DNA from: Methylomonas sp. UP202
GTDB lineage: Bacteria; Pseudomonadota; Gammaproteobacteria; Methylococcales; Methylomonadaceae
Reading direction: 5' to 3'
DNA length: 64,000 bases
Assembly: GCF_029910655.1 (NCBI RefSeq)
Contig: NZ_CP123897.1
Span: 5,011,547-5,075,546, forward strand
In this document: in pieces, positions 1-11,246 of the stretch
Position numbering within the stretch: the first letter of the stretch is position 1
How the letters are laid out: each line of letters begins with the position of its first letter
Notes under the pieces: generated by a model
What the model was told of the DNA's origin: nothing
The model's input: the letters and a program-made list of their open reading frames with translations, nothing else
Database searches by the model: none
Program-made: the position numbers and the translations under genes

Positions 1-2
1 CT

Positions 3-263
3 CGGCTGCCGGCGTGCGAGACGGTTTACGCAATGACCATTCATAAAAGCCAGGGCTCCGAGTTCGACGAAGCGATGCTGGTACTGCCGGAACGCGTCAA
101 TCCGGTGCTCAGCAGGGAATTGCTGTACACCGGCATCACCCGGGCGAAACGCCGAGTAAGCGTGTTCGCCGAGCGCGACATCTTCGAAACCTGCGTCGCC
201 CGCCCAATCGTCAGACACAGCGGCTTGGGCGAAAAGCTAATCGCGACCGGGAGCCAAGCATGA
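3..263 (+). CDS. recD: RecD, exonuclease V alpha subunit, 3' end only
   Basis: The last 86 codons of a gene that begins before the window. The residues AMTIHKSQGSEFDE followed by LLYTGITRAKRRV match the C-terminal superfamily 1 helicase motifs V and VI of RecD (known of the family), the 5'-3' motor of the RecBCD nuclease that processes double-strand ends. The reading frame is open from base 3. The TGA stop overlaps the ATG of the next gene (ATGA), so the two are probably translationally coupled. The N-terminal part and the nucleotide-binding Walker A motif lie outside the window. Confidence 0.9.
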   Translation, partial: RLPACETVYAMTIHKSQGSEFDEAMLVLPERVNPVLSRELLYTGITRAKRRVSVFAERDIFETCVARPIVRHSGLGEKLIATGSQA

Positions 264-679
264 AAACGACCAAAAAACGCGGCAAACAACTATTGAGAGA
301 CATTGAGGGACAAGCCGGCGAATTGGCGATGCTGACCGACGGGCTGAGCTTGCTGAGCGAACTCCACACTCTGGCGCGGCGGGTCTTGGAATTGGCGAAC
401 ACACTGACCTTGCAAACCGAAGATCTGAAGAAGAAACACTACCTAAGCGCGCTAATCTCGTCCGAGGCCTTAGGCGAACTGGCCGAAATCGCCGACACCG
501 ACGCCGCCAGCCAACTCGAAGACCAGCTGTTTGCGGCAAACGCGGACTCGCCGGTGGCAAGCGACCGTTTTTTTCAGGAGTTATTGGAGAAAATCGACGC
601 GCGTTTCGCGCGTCTGACCGATGCGATACAGGATTTACTACATCTGGCCGAGCCGGATCCAGACCGGGACGACGATTAG
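260..679 (+). CDS. Small acidic helical protein coupled to recD, function unknown
   Basis: A 139-residue protein whose ATG overlaps the recD stop by four bases. I do not recognise the family. The N terminus is basic (MKTTKKRGKQ). The rest looks almost entirely helical, with heptad-like leucines (residues about 20-50 and 105-130), and the tail is very acidic (PDPDRDDD). There is no signal peptide, membrane segment or cysteine cluster. The overlap suggests co-expression with the RecBCD complex, but a role in it is only inference. The next gene, ispB, converges on it about 110 bases downstream; a short hairpin (GGCTAT/ATAGCC) just after the stop lacks a T-tract. Confidence 0.6.
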   Translation: MKTTKKRGKQLLRDIEGQAGELAMLTDGLSLLSELHTLARRVLELANTLTLQTEDLKKKHYLSALISSEALGELAEIADTDAASQLEDQLFAANADSPVASDRFFQELLEKIDARFARLTDAIQDLLHLAEPDPDRDDD

Positions 680-790
680 AAGGCTATCCCCGTCCGGAAT
701 AGCCGTACGGCCCGACTGGGACAGCCCGCCCTCAAACCCAGGCCAACAACCGAAAAACTAGCAGCCGGAAAGATTCATCGCCGCGCGACC

Positions 791-1819
791 TTAATGACTG
801 CGCTGCACCGAGAAATGCGCCAAGGTTTCCAAGGCGCGCTTGTAAGCCGAGTCCGGCAAGCATTGCAGTGCCTCAATGGCGGCCGCGGCGGCTCGATCCG
901 CGCAACGCTCGGTGTATTCGATCGCGTTCGTAGCCTTGACGACTTCGTAAACTTCATTGAAAGCGTCCCGAGAGCCCTGCCGAATCGCATCTACCACCAC
1001 TTTGGCCTGACGCTCGTCGCCATGTTGAATTGCGTAGATCAGCGGCAAGGTCGGTTTACCCTCCGCCAAATCGTCGCCCAGGTTTTTACCCAGTTCCTCA
1101 CTGTTAGCCTTGTAGTCCAGTGCATCGTCGATCAATTGAAATGCCACGCCCAATTGTTGCCCATAGACCGCCAAGCCGTTTTCGACGACAGCGTCGGCGG
1201 CCGAAACCACCGCCGCCAACCGAGTCGCCGTGCTGAACAGAATCGCGGTTTTGCGGGCGATCACTTCGAGATATTTAGCTTCGCTGGTTTCGGGATTGTT
1301 GCAATTCAACAGTTGCAACACTTCGCCCTCGGCGATGGCCGTGGTAGTTTTGGACATAATGTCCATCACCCGCATGTTATTGGTACGGACCATCATTTCG
1401 AACGCACTCGAATACAGATAATCCCCGACCAACACGCTGGCGGCATTACCCCAGACCGCATTGGCGGACTCCTTGCCGCGTCGCATCGCCGATTCGTCGA
1501 CAACGTCGTCATGCAATAGCGTCGCGGTATGGATAAATTCGATGACCGCCGCCAGTGTCAAGTGATGATCGCCAACCTCGCCCAACGCCTTCGCGGCCAA
1601 CAACAACAACATAGGCCGCAAACGCTTACCGCCGTTACCTATGATGTAATGCCCGATTTGATTGATCAGGACGACATCCGAACTTAATTCTTGCAAAATT
1701 AAGCGGTCGACAGCTTGAGACTCCTCGCTGGTCAAATTTTTGATCGAATCAAAATCTATGGCACCGCTAGTCGGCGCTGAATCTGTGGCTATCATGGAAA
1801 GAGTCTGAACGCTGATCAC
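791..1819 (-). CDS. ispB: Polyprenyl (octaprenyl) diphosphate synthase
   Basis: A trans-isoprenyl diphosphate synthase that makes the long side chain of ubiquinone by condensing isopentenyl diphosphate units onto farnesyl diphosphate. The first aspartate-rich motif DDVVD is at residues 104-108 and the second, DDALD, at 231-235; GGKRLRP (63-69) binds the pyrophosphate of the substrates. The length of 342 residues is a little above the family norm of about 320, and an internal Met at residue 9 is a plausible alternative start. It is divergent from rplU-rpmA, the classical arrangement in Gammaproteobacteria. Assignment to the octaprenyl rather than another chain length is from context, not sequence. 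Confidence 0.93.
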   Translation of the reverse strand: MISVQTLSMIATDSAPTSGAIDFDSIKNLTSEESQAVDRLILQELSSDVVLINQIGHYIIGNGGKRLRPMLLLLAAKALGEVGDHHLTLAAVIEFIHTATLLHDDVVDESAMRRGKESANAVWGNAASVLVGDYLYSSAFEMMVRTNNMRVMDIMSKTTTAIAEGEVLQLLNCNNPETSEAKYLEVIARKTAILFSTATRLAAVVSAADAVVENGLAVYGQQLGVAFQLIDDALDYKANSEELGKNLGDDLAEGKPTLPLIYAIQHGDERQAKVVVDAIRQGSRDAFNEVYEVVKATNAIEYTERCADRAAAAAIEALQCLPDSAYKRALETLAHFSVQRSH

Positions 1820-1930
1820 TACGGCAAATTTTGTCTGGTTAGCCGGTCATGCTATGAATAATACCGAATAGTGTCAATAGTACCAGTCCGAACATGGCTT
1901 TAAACCGTTAGTGCTAAAAGCATTTTTTGT

Positions 1931-1959
1931 TTGACGTAACTTGCCGCCAAACATATAAT
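1931..1959 (+). promoter_or_regulatory. Sigma-70 promoter of rplU-rpmA
   Basis: TTGACG (1931-1936) and a perfect TATAAT (1954-1959) are separated by 17 bases, close to the ideal housekeeping promoter. Transcription should start near 1966, giving a leader of about 40 bases before the rplU start at 2005. It lies in the divergent ispB-rplU gap. Confidence 0.85.
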
Positions 1960-2004
1960 CCGCTGTTCACTATTAACAGTTTATGCTTGATGGAGCTTAC
2001 GCCG

Positions 2005-2316
2005 ATGTATGCGGTAATTCAAACAGGTGGCAAACAGTACCGTGTCGCAGAAGGTACTACCTTAAAAATCGAAAAACTGGAACTAGGCGCGGGCGACAGC
2101 GTGGAGTTCGACAAGGTATTGATGGTTCAATCAGGCGACTCTGTAAAAGTTGGTCAGCCTTACGTTGAAGGCGGAAAGGTCACCGCAACCGTGGTTTCTC
2201 AAGGCCGCCACAAAAAAGTCCGTATCATCAAATTCAGAAGACGCAAGCACCACATGAAAAAACAGGGGCATCGTCAATATTACACGGAAGTCCAGATCAC
2301 TGGTATTTCCGCATAA
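2005..2316 (+). CDS. rplU: 50S ribosomal protein L21
   Basis: L21 of the large ribosomal subunit, 103 residues, the normal length. It begins [14 protein letters not shown], the usual L21 N terminus, and contains the conserved basic stretch [16 protein letters not shown]. The open frame extends upstream to 1927, but ATG at 2005 is chosen because it matches the family start, has GGAG (1992-1995) nine bases upstream, and lies downstream of the promoter. First gene of an rplU-rpmA operon, with obgE close behind. Confidence 0.97.
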   Translation: MYAVIQTGGKQYRVAEGTTLKIEKLELGAGDSVEFDKVLMVQSGDSVKVGQPYVEGGKVTATVVSQGRHKKVRIIKFRRRKHHMKKQGHRQYYTEVQITGISA

Positions 2317-2335
2317 CATTCACAGAGGTTAGATC

Positions 2336-2593
2336 ATGGCTCACAAGAAGGCAGGCGGTAGTACCCGCAACGGTCGCGATTCCAATGCACAACGCCTGGG
2401 CGTCAAACGTTTTGGCGGCCAAGTGGTTAAAGCGGGCAATATTCTGGTTCGCCAACGCGGCACTCAATTTCACCCTGGCACCAATGTCGGCATCGGTAAA
2501 GACCACACCTTGTTCGCGACTGCGGACGGCAAAGTGGTTTTTGAAGAAAAAGGCCCGAAAAACCGCAAATACGTTAGCATCGCAGCAGCGTAA
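2336..2593 (+). CDS. rpmA: 50S ribosomal protein L27
   Basis: L27, whose N terminus reaches into the peptidyl-transferase centre. 85 residues, the usual length, beginning [16 protein letters not shown] as in proteobacterial L27, so no N-terminal cleavage extension as seen in Firmicutes. An AGAGG ribosome-binding site sits just upstream. It lies 19 bases after rplU and is followed by a strong terminator before obgE. Confidence 0.97.
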   Translation: MAHKKAGGSTRNGRDSNAQRLGVKRFGGQVVKAGNILVRQRGTQFHPGTNVGIGKDHTLFATADGKVVFEEKGPKNRKYVSIAAA

Positions 2594-2624
2594 CATCGCC
2601 AGCAGTGCTGCAAGGCACCACTGA

Positions 2625-4830
<2,206 letters not shown>

Positions 4831-4847
4831 CCGGCCCGAGCTCCGGA

Positions 4848-5936
4848 TCAAGTATTCTGAATCACGATATTCGGGAATCGGCCGCTGAAGTCCTTGGCTC
4901 TCAGCGCCAGTTTCGCGGCCATTTTGCGGGCGATGGCCTTGTAGATTTGCGCCGGCCGCCCGTCCGGATCGGCAACTACCGTCGGTCGGCCACTGTCGGC
5001 AAACTCCCGGATTTTAATATCCAACGGTAACGCACCCAACAGATCCACCCCGTTTTTGGCGGCCATCGCCACGCCGCCGCCTTGGCCGAAAATCGCCTCT
5101 TCGTGACCGCAGTTGCTGCAAATATGCAGGCTCATGTTTTCGACCAAACCCAGAATCGGCACATTGACCTTCTCAAACATGCCCAAACCGCGCTGGGCAT
5201 CGATCAGTGCGATATCCTGGGGAGTGGTGACGATAACCGCGCCGCTGACCGGAATCTGCTGAGCCAGCGTCAACTGGATGTCGCCGGTACCCGGCGGCAA
5301 ATCGATGATCAAATAATCGACGTCATGCCATTGGGTTTGACCCAACAATTGTTGCAATGCACCGGTTACCATCGGGCCGCGCCAAATCATCGGTTGATCG
5401 GGATCGACCAGATAACCAATCGACATGGTCTGGACGCCGAAAGACAACTTGGGTTGCAACATCTTGCCGTCCTCACTGTCCGGCTGACCGGACAAACCCA
5501 GCATGGTAGGAATGCTGGGGCCGTATATATCAGCATCCAAAATACCGACCTGAGCGCCTTCGGCCGCCAACGCCAAGGCGAGATTCACCGAGGTCGTCGA
5601 TTTACCGACGCCTCCCTTGCCCGACGCCACCGCGATAATATTTTTCACATTCGGCAAGGGCTTCAAGGTCTTTTGCACGGCGTGCGACACAATCTTGAAG
5701 GACACTTCGACCTCCAGTTTCCCAAGCCCCGGCAACGCGCGCAAGCGTTGCTCCAACTCGGCGCGCAGCTCGCCAACGTAACTCTTGGCCGGATAGCCCA
5801 CTTCGACGACAACGCTGACCGCGTCGCCGTCCACCGTAATCTTTTTGACGGCCTTAGCCGACACCAAATCGGTCTCGACATTCGGGTCAATGAAATTTTT
5901 CAATATATTTTCGACAGCCGCTTTTTCAATAGCCAT
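4848..5936 (-). CDS. apbC: ApbC/Mrp iron-sulfur cluster carrier ATPase
   Basis: A P-loop ATPase that carries and delivers Fe-S clusters in the cytoplasm. An N-terminal MIP18/DUF59-like domain (about residues 1-90) precedes the ParA/Mrp domain with deviant Walker A GKGGVGKST (106-114), the Asp motif DADIYGPS (134-141) and the cluster-binding CSNC at 273-276 (known of the family). Length 362 is normal. It converges with proB and is divergent from the L,D-transpeptidase gene. Confidence 0.94.
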   Translation of the reverse strand: MAIEKAAVENILKNFIDPNVETDLVSAKAVKKITVDGDAVSVVVEVGYPAKSYVGELRAELEQRLRALPGLGKLEVEVSFKIVSHAVQKTLKPLPNVKNIIAVASGKGGVGKSTTSVNLALALAAEGAQVGILDADIYGPSIPTMLGLSGQPDSEDGKMLQPKLSFGVQTMSIGYLVDPDQPMIWRGPMVTGALQQLLGQTQWHDVDYLIIDLPPGTGDIQLTLAQQIPVSGAVIVTTPQDIALIDAQRGLGMFEKVNVPILGLVENMSLHICSNCGHEEAIFGQGGGVAMAAKNGVDLLGALPLDIKIREFADSGRPTVVADPDGRPAQIYKAIARKMAAKLALRAKDFSGRFPNIVIQNT

Positions 5937-6109
5937 TCACAACTCCTACAATAAGCCAATAACCAAGCAAAATAGTGGGGGAAGATACCATCTTCCGGGA
6001 AGCCAAGAAACCCGGACAACCAAATCCACGGGCTTTCTTGCCAGGCCGCGCCAAACGCGCTACTCTCCAGGCGGAAACAACCATCCGACGCCCCAGTCCC
6101 GTCACCGTC

Positions 6110-7450
6110 ATGATCGCCTTAACCCGTCCGCCTATCCGCCGTTCCCCGGCCCACTCTCCGTTGCTTATACCATTCGCGCTGATACTGGCGTCGTTGCTAA
6201 GCGGCTGCCAAACCTTAGCCTTCTTTTCCGAACCGCAATCGGAAAAAGTTACCTGGACGGTCAAACCCAACGAAGTCGTCGAGACTCACCAATTCAGCCT
6301 CTCCGCCGACTTGAACATCGTCGGAGGCCTGGCCACTCTCTCCAGCCGGGAAAACGATACGCTCTCGGACATTGCTCGCCATTACGGCCTGGGATACAAC
6401 GACATTACCCTCGCCAATCCCGGCCTGGATCCCTGGAGCTTACAGAACGACAGCACGGTATTGCTGCCTTTGCAATTCATAATCCCCGACGCGCCGCGCC
6501 AAGGCATCGTGTTGAACCTGGCCAACATGCGCATGTTTTATTTTCCAAATGCCCGATCGGTCTTGACCTATCCGGTCGGCATCGGTCGACAAGGGTGGAA
6601 TACACCGCTGGGTCAGACGCAAATCGTCGCCAAGAAAGCCAATCCGGCCTGGACCGTGCCGGAATCGATCCAACGCGAACACCAGGCGCTGGGCGACCCT
6701 CTCCCCAAAGTCATCCGCTCCGGCCCGGACAATCCTCTCGGCTATTACGCAATGCCGCTGGGCTTTAAGGGCTATTTGATACACGGAACCAACAAGCCCT
6801 ACGGGATCGGCATGCAAGTCAGCCACGGCTGCGTACAGCTCTACCCGGAGGACGTGGAAAACCTGTTCAAGCAAGTCGACATAGGCACGCCGGTACGCAT
6901 CGTCCACCAACCCTTCTTAGCCGCCTGGGCGGGAGACACGCTGTATCTGGAAGCCCACCAACCATTGGATAAATGGGAAAAGCAACGCAAGCAACTGGAA
7001 AAAGACCTGCGCGGCAAATTGAAGCAGCTCGCCGCGGAACGGCAAGCTACACTGGATTGGCCCAAGGTGGAAGCCATCCTCAAGCGCGCCGACGGCGTGC
7101 CGACACCGGTACTTGTCAACAGTCCGAACCTTGCCGAACTAAGCGCCGCCGCGCCGCAGATCGAACATCCGGAACGACTGTTCGGCCAACCGGAAATCGG
7201 CGAACTGGACGCCGACGCCTGGTCGACGATCATCGCCGATGTGTTCCAGAGCGAAACCGAAGCGCAAAAGCTGGCGGCCATGCTCAATCACCAAGGCCCG
7301 CCGATCCCGGCCCGCAAGATTGCCAGCAACGGCAATTACCGAGTCTTGGCCGGGCCTTTCAAAACCAAATCCGAAGCCAGAGCGGCGGCGAAACGCATCA
7401 AACAGAACTTCGATATCGACGCGATGCCGCAAGCACCGTCGGCAAACTAA
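6110..7450 (+). CDS. L,D-transpeptidase lipoprotein with LysM and SPOR domains
   Basis: A cell-wall enzyme expected to form 3-3 cross-links or attach proteins to peptidoglycan. ATG 6110 is chosen because a lipoprotein signal follows directly, with the lipobox LLSGC putting the lipidated cysteine at residue 33. The frame is open back to a GTG at 5975, but that would bury the signal. Domains: a LysM-like part (about 75-120), a YkuD catalytic domain with SHGCVQL (catalytic Cys241, His239), a charged helical linker, and a C-terminal SPOR-like repeat (YRVLAGPFKTKSEA) that may target septal peptidoglycan. A perfect 7-bp hairpin (5980-5996) lies in the leader. The SPOR call is from pattern only. Confidence 0.88.
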   Translation: MIALTRPPIRRSPAHSPLLIPFALILASLLSGCQTLAFFSEPQSEKVTWTVKPNEVVETHQFSLSADLNIVGGLATLSSRENDTLSDIARHYGLGYNDITLANPGLDPWSLQNDSTVLLPLQFIIPDAPRQGIVLNLANMRMFYFPNARSVLTYPVGIGRQGWNTPLGQTQIVAKKANPAWTVPESIQREHQALGDPLPKVIRSGPDNPLGYYAMPLGFKGYLIHGTNKPYGIGMQVSHGCVQLYPEDVENLFKQVDIGTPVRIVHQPFLAAWAGDTLYLEAHQPLDKWEKQRKQLEKDLRGKLKQLAAERQATLDWPKVEAILKRADGVPTPVLVNSPNLAELSAAAPQIEHPERLFGQPEIGELDADAWSTIIADVFQSETEAQKLAAMLNHQGPPIPARKIASNGNYRVLAGPFKTKSEARAAAKRIKQNFDIDAMPQAPSAN

Positions 7451-7457
7451 GCCGCCG

Positions 7458-9728
7458 TCATTCCGACAAGGCCCCCGGCTTCAGCAACGCGGTGGCTTGC
7501 TCCACCGGCACCGGCTTGCTGAAGTAATAGCCTTGGCCGTAATTGCAACGCTGTCCGGACAGGAAGACCAACTGCTCCAAGTCCTCTATGCCCTCCGCGA
7601 CCAACTCCAATTTCAACTGGCCGGCCATCGCAGTAATCGCGGCCACGATCGCCCGGTCGCTGTCGTCGGTGGAAACGTCCTTTACAAAGGCCTTGTCGAT
7701 TTTCAACGTGTCGAGCGGAAACCGCTTTAAATAGCTCAGCGACGAATAACCGGTGCCGAAATCGTCCACCGAAATACGCACGCCCAAGCGCTTTAAGCCT
7801 TGCAGAGTGGCTAGCGTGGTATCCACATCGCGCATCATGATGCTTTCGGTGATTTCCAACTCCAATAATTCCGCCGGCAAGCCGGTTTCGGCCAACACGG
7901 TCGCAACCACGTCCAACAAGCCGCGTTGATGTTGAAAATCCTGGAACTGCCGGCCGGATAGATTGACGGCGACGCGCACCGGCGTACCTGTCTCGCGCCA
8001 GCACTGGGCCTGTTCGCAAGCGGTCCGCAACACCCATTCGCCTATCGGCACGATCAACCCGGTTTCCTCGGCCAAACCGATAAACTGATCCGGCATCACC
8101 ATGCCCAAGGTCGGACTATGCCAGCGCAACAGCGCCTCCATGCCAATTACCGCCCGGCTATCGATTTGCACTTGCGGCTGGTAGTACAGCGACAGCTCGC
8201 CCTGACCGAGCGCGCAACGCAGATGATGCTCGAGTTGCAGATACCGCTGCGCGGTACTGTTCATTTCCGACGTAAAAAACTGATAGTTGTTCTTGCCGAG
8301 CTTTTTGGCGTGGTACAGCGCGGAATCGGCCTGCGCCAGCAGTTCGTCCAGATTGCCCGAGTTCTCCGGAAACACGCTGATGCCGATGCTGGCCCGCGAA
8401 TAAATCTGGTGTTGGTTAATGACAAAGGGTTCATTCAGTAGCGCCAAAATCTTGACCGCCACCTTGGCGGCATCCAGGCTGTCCTTGATGCCGGGCAACA
8501 TGATGATGAATTCGTCGCCGCCCATGCGTGCCGGCGTGTCGCCTTCACGCAAGCACGAGGCGATGCGCTTGGCCACCTCTCTGAGCAATTCGTCGCCAAC
8601 GGTATGGCCGAACGAATCGTTGATAGTCTTGAAATTGTCCAGATCGAGAAACAAAAAAGCCACCACCTCGCGTTTGCGCTGCGCCCGCGCGATGAATTGC
8701 AAGGCGCGGTCGGTCAGCAGCGTGCGATTGGGTAGATCGGTCAGCGCATCGAAATGCGCCATGTAATCCAGGCGCTGGCGAGCCCGCTTGACCTCTTCCA
8801 TCTCCCTGGCGTTGTCGATCACCAACGATAACGAATGCGCGAAACTGGCCGCCAACTCCTCGTCGTTGGCGCTAAACGCCTCGCCGCCGACTTTGTCGCA
8901 CAAATAGATCCGCCCGTACACCCGACCGTGCCGGGAAATCGGCACCGCCAACAGCGATTTCATCGGCGGATGATGCGGCGGAAATCCTATGCTACGCGGA
9001 TCGGTGCGCATATCGCTCAGGCGCAGCGAAATATCCTCTTCGATCACGACGCCCAACAAACCCTTGCCTTGCGGCAGCTCGCCGATTTGCTTGGCCAGAG
9101 CCTCGCTGATTCCGGAATAAATGAATTCAGCCATCCCGCCGTGCTCATCGACGATACCAATCGCCCCAAAATCGGCGTCCAACAGCTTACGCAAGGCGTC
9201 GAGCCCGGCTTGCAGCAATTCGGTTTCTATCGACGTCCGAGCCAACACCCCCAACAAGCTTCTGGCGGCCTCGTTGAGGGCGGCCAAGCGCTCGACCCAA
9301 ATCACGGTCTGGCGATGGTTTTCCTCGGCAATGTCCCGCAAACGCACGCTTTCGAGTAACAACTGCCGATCGCGTTCCAGCAAGGCCTGCAAAATGCTTT
9401 CCCGGGTCACGACGCCGACAAACTCGTCGCGGCTCATCACGGCCAACACTTCCATGCCATGCTTCCGCATGGCTTTCAACGCGGTACGGATACCGGCACC
9501 GACCGGCACGGCCGCGAGCTTGCGATGCTCGACCAAGTCGGCAAAAATCCAGCCAGGGTGCAGGGAAATGTCATGGTGGGTAGCCACGCCGCAAAAATCG
9601 GCACTAAGTTCGCCATCGCGAAATACCGCGTACACGGTACTGCCATTCGCCCGCCCCTTTGGCCGGTCTTCTTCCCGGACCCTAACCACATCGGGCCAAA
9701 GACAGGCCTTTACCGTCAATTCCTTCAT
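7458..9728 (-). CDS. Cyclic-di-GMP signalling protein: CBS-GAF-GGDEF-EAL
   Basis: A 756-residue soluble regulator with both diguanylate cyclase and phosphodiesterase domains. The N terminus holds a CBS-like segment (about 60-120), then a GAF sensor domain (about 165-305). The cyclase domain has an intact GGDEF (403-407) and an RxxD inhibitory site at R394/D397. The EAL domain keeps EALLRW (531 on), the metal-site DDFGTGYSS loop and KIDKAFV, so both activities may be live. There are no membrane segments. It overlaps the 3' end of the upstream 112-residue gene by four bases, indicating one operon; that partner may feed it a signal (inference). Confidence 0.93.
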   Translation of the reverse strand: MKELTVKACLWPDVVRVREEDRPKGRANGSTVYAVFRDGELSADFCGVATHHDISLHPGWIFADLVEHRKLAAVPVGAGIRTALKAMRKHGMEVLAVMSRDEFVGVVTRESILQALLERDRQLLLESVRLRDIAEENHRQTVIWVERLAALNEAARSLLGVLARTSIETELLQAGLDALRKLLDADFGAIGIVDEHGGMAEFIYSGISEALAKQIGELPQGKGLLGVVIEEDISLRLSDMRTDPRSIGFPPHHPPMKSLLAVPISRHGRVYGRIYLCDKVGGEAFSANDEELAASFAHSLSLVIDNAREMEEVKRARQRLDYMAHFDALTDLPNRTLLTDRALQFIARAQRKREVVAFLFLDLDNFKTINDSFGHTVGDELLREVAKRIASCLREGDTPARMGGDEFIIMLPGIKDSLDAAKVAVKILALLNEPFVINQHQIYSRASIGISVFPENSGNLDELLAQADSALYHAKKLGKNNYQFFTSEMNSTAQRYLQLEHHLRCALGQGELSLYYQPQVQIDSRAVIGMEALLRWHSPTLGMVMPDQFIGLAEETGLIVPIGEWVLRTACEQAQCWRETGTPVRVAVNLSGRQFQDFQHQRGLLDVVATVLAETGLPAELLELEITESIMMRDVDTTLATLQGLKRLGVRISVDDFGTGYSSLSYLKRFPLDTLKIDKAFVKDVSTDDSDRAIVAAITAMAGQLKLELVAEGIEDLEQLVFLSGQRCNYGQGYYFSKPVPVEQATALLKPGALSE

Positions 9729-10063
9729 ACCTTGGCGCTCAAGCGCACCGAGACGTCCAAATCGGCGTGCAAAATCTCGTCGATGCTCATCAGCGGCTTA
9801 ACCTGACCTATCACAAACTCAATCAATGCCTCGCGCGAAGCCCGGTTCAACAGGCTTTTTCGGACCAAGATATCGCTGATGATTTCGTCGTCGCACTCGA
9901 TATGCTCGAACGGCGCTTTCACCAATAATTCAATGGCGCGGCGCATCGCGATACAGCCGATTGGCGAATCGCGCCCCAAAATCAACATGTCTTTCAGTGG
10001 AGGAATGGTGTATTCGCCAAGCACGGCGGAGATATTGACCTGATTTTGAGTTTGCTTGAACAT
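9725..10063 (-). CDS. Hypothetical protein in operon with the GGDEF-EAL gene
   Basis: 112 residues; the stop overlaps the ATG of the downstream c-di-GMP protein by four bases (ATGA-type coupling). I do not recognise the family. It is soluble, mixed charge, with two conspicuous cysteines (SPIGCIAM and HIECDDE) and no signal peptide. The regular pattern (KDMLILG, AIELLVKAP, IISDILVRKS) suggests a compact helical fold. From its position it could be a sensor or modulator of the cyclase/phosphodiesterase. Confidence 0.65.
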   Translation of the reverse strand: MFKQTQNQVNISAVLGEYTIPPLKDMLILGRDSPIGCIAMRRAIELLVKAPFEHIECDDEIISDILVRKSLLNRASREALIEFVIGQVKPLMSIDEILHADLDVSVRLSAKV

Positions 10064-10269
10064 GCCGGTAACCTTATTTCCCTAAGTTTGACCGGTAATT
10101 TAGCAGAAATTAAGCACTCTCAGGACTGGGCCCAAGGACGGAACTCACCGGAGCGGGTTAATCATTGCGGAACAACGGAAAGCCGAACCGCCGGGCAGAC
10201 GGCTTGCAAGAACGAAAGACAGCAACGCCAATCCAGATCGGCGAAAGTGAAAATTGAGAGTTGGAACAC

Positions 10270-10299
10270 AAAAAACCGGACGGTAAGGCTACCGCCCGG
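10270..10299 (-). terminator. Terminator of the small EexN-like gene
   Basis: On the minus strand CCGGGCGGTA pairs with TACCGTCCGG around a 4-base loop and is followed by six T. It lies 28 bases after the stop of the gene ending at 10327, and closes that single-gene transcript. Confidence 0.85.
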
Positions 10300-10326
10300 C
10301 TGACAGAGAAAACGCCGGCAGAAAAA

Positions 10327-10590
10327 TTAGTTTCCGCCCTTGAAGCTGATTTGCAAAGCGTGCAGCGAATTCACGCAATCCGCGCTGGCTTGAAGGTTAG
10401 GATTATCGTGGCAGGTTTGGTTTTGCGCCTTCGCTTCCTTGATATTGGCCACATACCAAGCAACGGATTTACCCTCGGTAGCCGCCTTGTCTTCGTTAAC
10501 CTCGGAACTAGCATTGGTTACATTCAGGATCGCGGCTCCCCCGAGTACCGCAATCGCGGCGGCAGCTATAAATTTGTTGGCGTTTTTCAT
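10327..10590 (-). CDS. Small exported EexN/TrbK-like protein
   Basis: 87 residues with a signal peptide (basic MKNANK, then an alanine-rich core ending near NVTNA). The mature part reads VAWYVANIKEAKAQ...TCHDNP...ADCVNSLHAL, which resembles the EexN family of entry-exclusion lipoproteins (W-Y, then two spaced cysteines and a C-x-N). EexN proteins normally carry a lipobox; none is seen here, so this is a periplasmic relative rather than a true conjugation exclusion factor. AAGGAG precedes the ATG. A long inverted repeat lies in the upstream leader and a terminator follows, so it is expressed alone. The family call is a pattern match of moderate strength. Confidence 0.7.
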   Translation of the reverse strand: MKNANKFIAAAAIAVLGGAAILNVTNASSEVNEDKAATEGKSVAWYVANIKEAKAQNQTCHDNPNLQASADCVNSLHALQISFKGGN

Positions 10591-10610
10591 AAAGACTCCT
10601 TCGCTATCTG

Positions 10611-10652
10611 TTACCGGAAATTTGGAATCCCGTATTGGCGGGACACCGGTAA
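10611..10652. repeat. Nested inverted repeat upstream of the EexN-like gene
   Basis: TTACCGG (10611-10617) pairs with CCGGTAA (10646-10652), and inside them TCCCG (10628-10632) pairs with CGGGA (10639-10643). It lies 20-60 bases before the ATG on the minus strand, so it is either an operator or a structured 5' leader. Confidence 0.5.
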
Positions 10653-10847
10653 TCTAACAAAAAATTCTAGCGTTAAAAATGTGGCGGATTGCCGCGCGAC
10701 AATCTGTCCGAATATAGCGGCAAATAACATAATTCAATTAAAGCATCGGATCAGTCAGCATAGCAAAGCCCCTAGCCGACTGTCTTGAGATTAGCCCGCG
10801 AGTAGCGGCGCACGGACCTTGCCGATCGCGCCGCGAAGCGGACTGGC

Positions 10848-11246
10848 TTATTTGATTTTCAACAACTCCTTGCCGTCGCTAGCGAATTTACAAATCCCGG
10901 CCGCAAAATAAGTACATTCTTCGGATTGCTCCAGCTTGGCGCCGTTTGGGGTCAAATGTACTTTTACCGAGCACGAACGCGCCTCACCCTCGATATGCTT
11001 TTTCAAAACCAACTCGTTTTCGGCAATGACTTTAGCTTCGCCAGAAATTAGAGCAGAACATGCGTGCTTGCCGGCCTCGTCGGGATTCGGTTCGAAATCC
11101 ACATCCACGGTGACATTGGTATCGTTACCGACCGTATTAATCTTCAAATGCTGAACGTGGTTACCGTCGCGCAACAGATAGTGATCGGTCGCCGCCATTA
11201 CGGAACCGGACATTAGCGCGATGGCCAAGAACAAGGTTTTTTTCAT
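10848..11246 (-). CDS. Exported protein of unknown function with four cysteines
   Basis: 132 residues starting at MKKTLFLAIALMSGSVMA, a clean signal peptide with cleavage near Ala19. The frame stays open far upstream, but this ATG has an AGAGG ribosome-binding site and the signal sequence. The mature protein has four cysteines (63, 92, 111, 119), probably two disulfides, and alternating polar/hydrophobic strands suggesting a beta-rich periplasmic fold. I do not recognise the family. It is divergent from metG and stands alone. Confidence 0.75.
   Translation of the reverse strand: MKKTLFLAIALMSGSVMAATDHYLLRDGNHVQHLKINTVGNDTNVTVDVDFEPNPDEAGKHACSALISGEAKVIAENELVLKKHIEGEARSCSVKVHLTPNGAKLEQSEECTYFAAGICKFASDGKELLKIK

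Noticed and set aside
794-1519. Open frame of 241 codons on the plus strand
   Set aside because: Antisense of ispB, with no recognisable domains.
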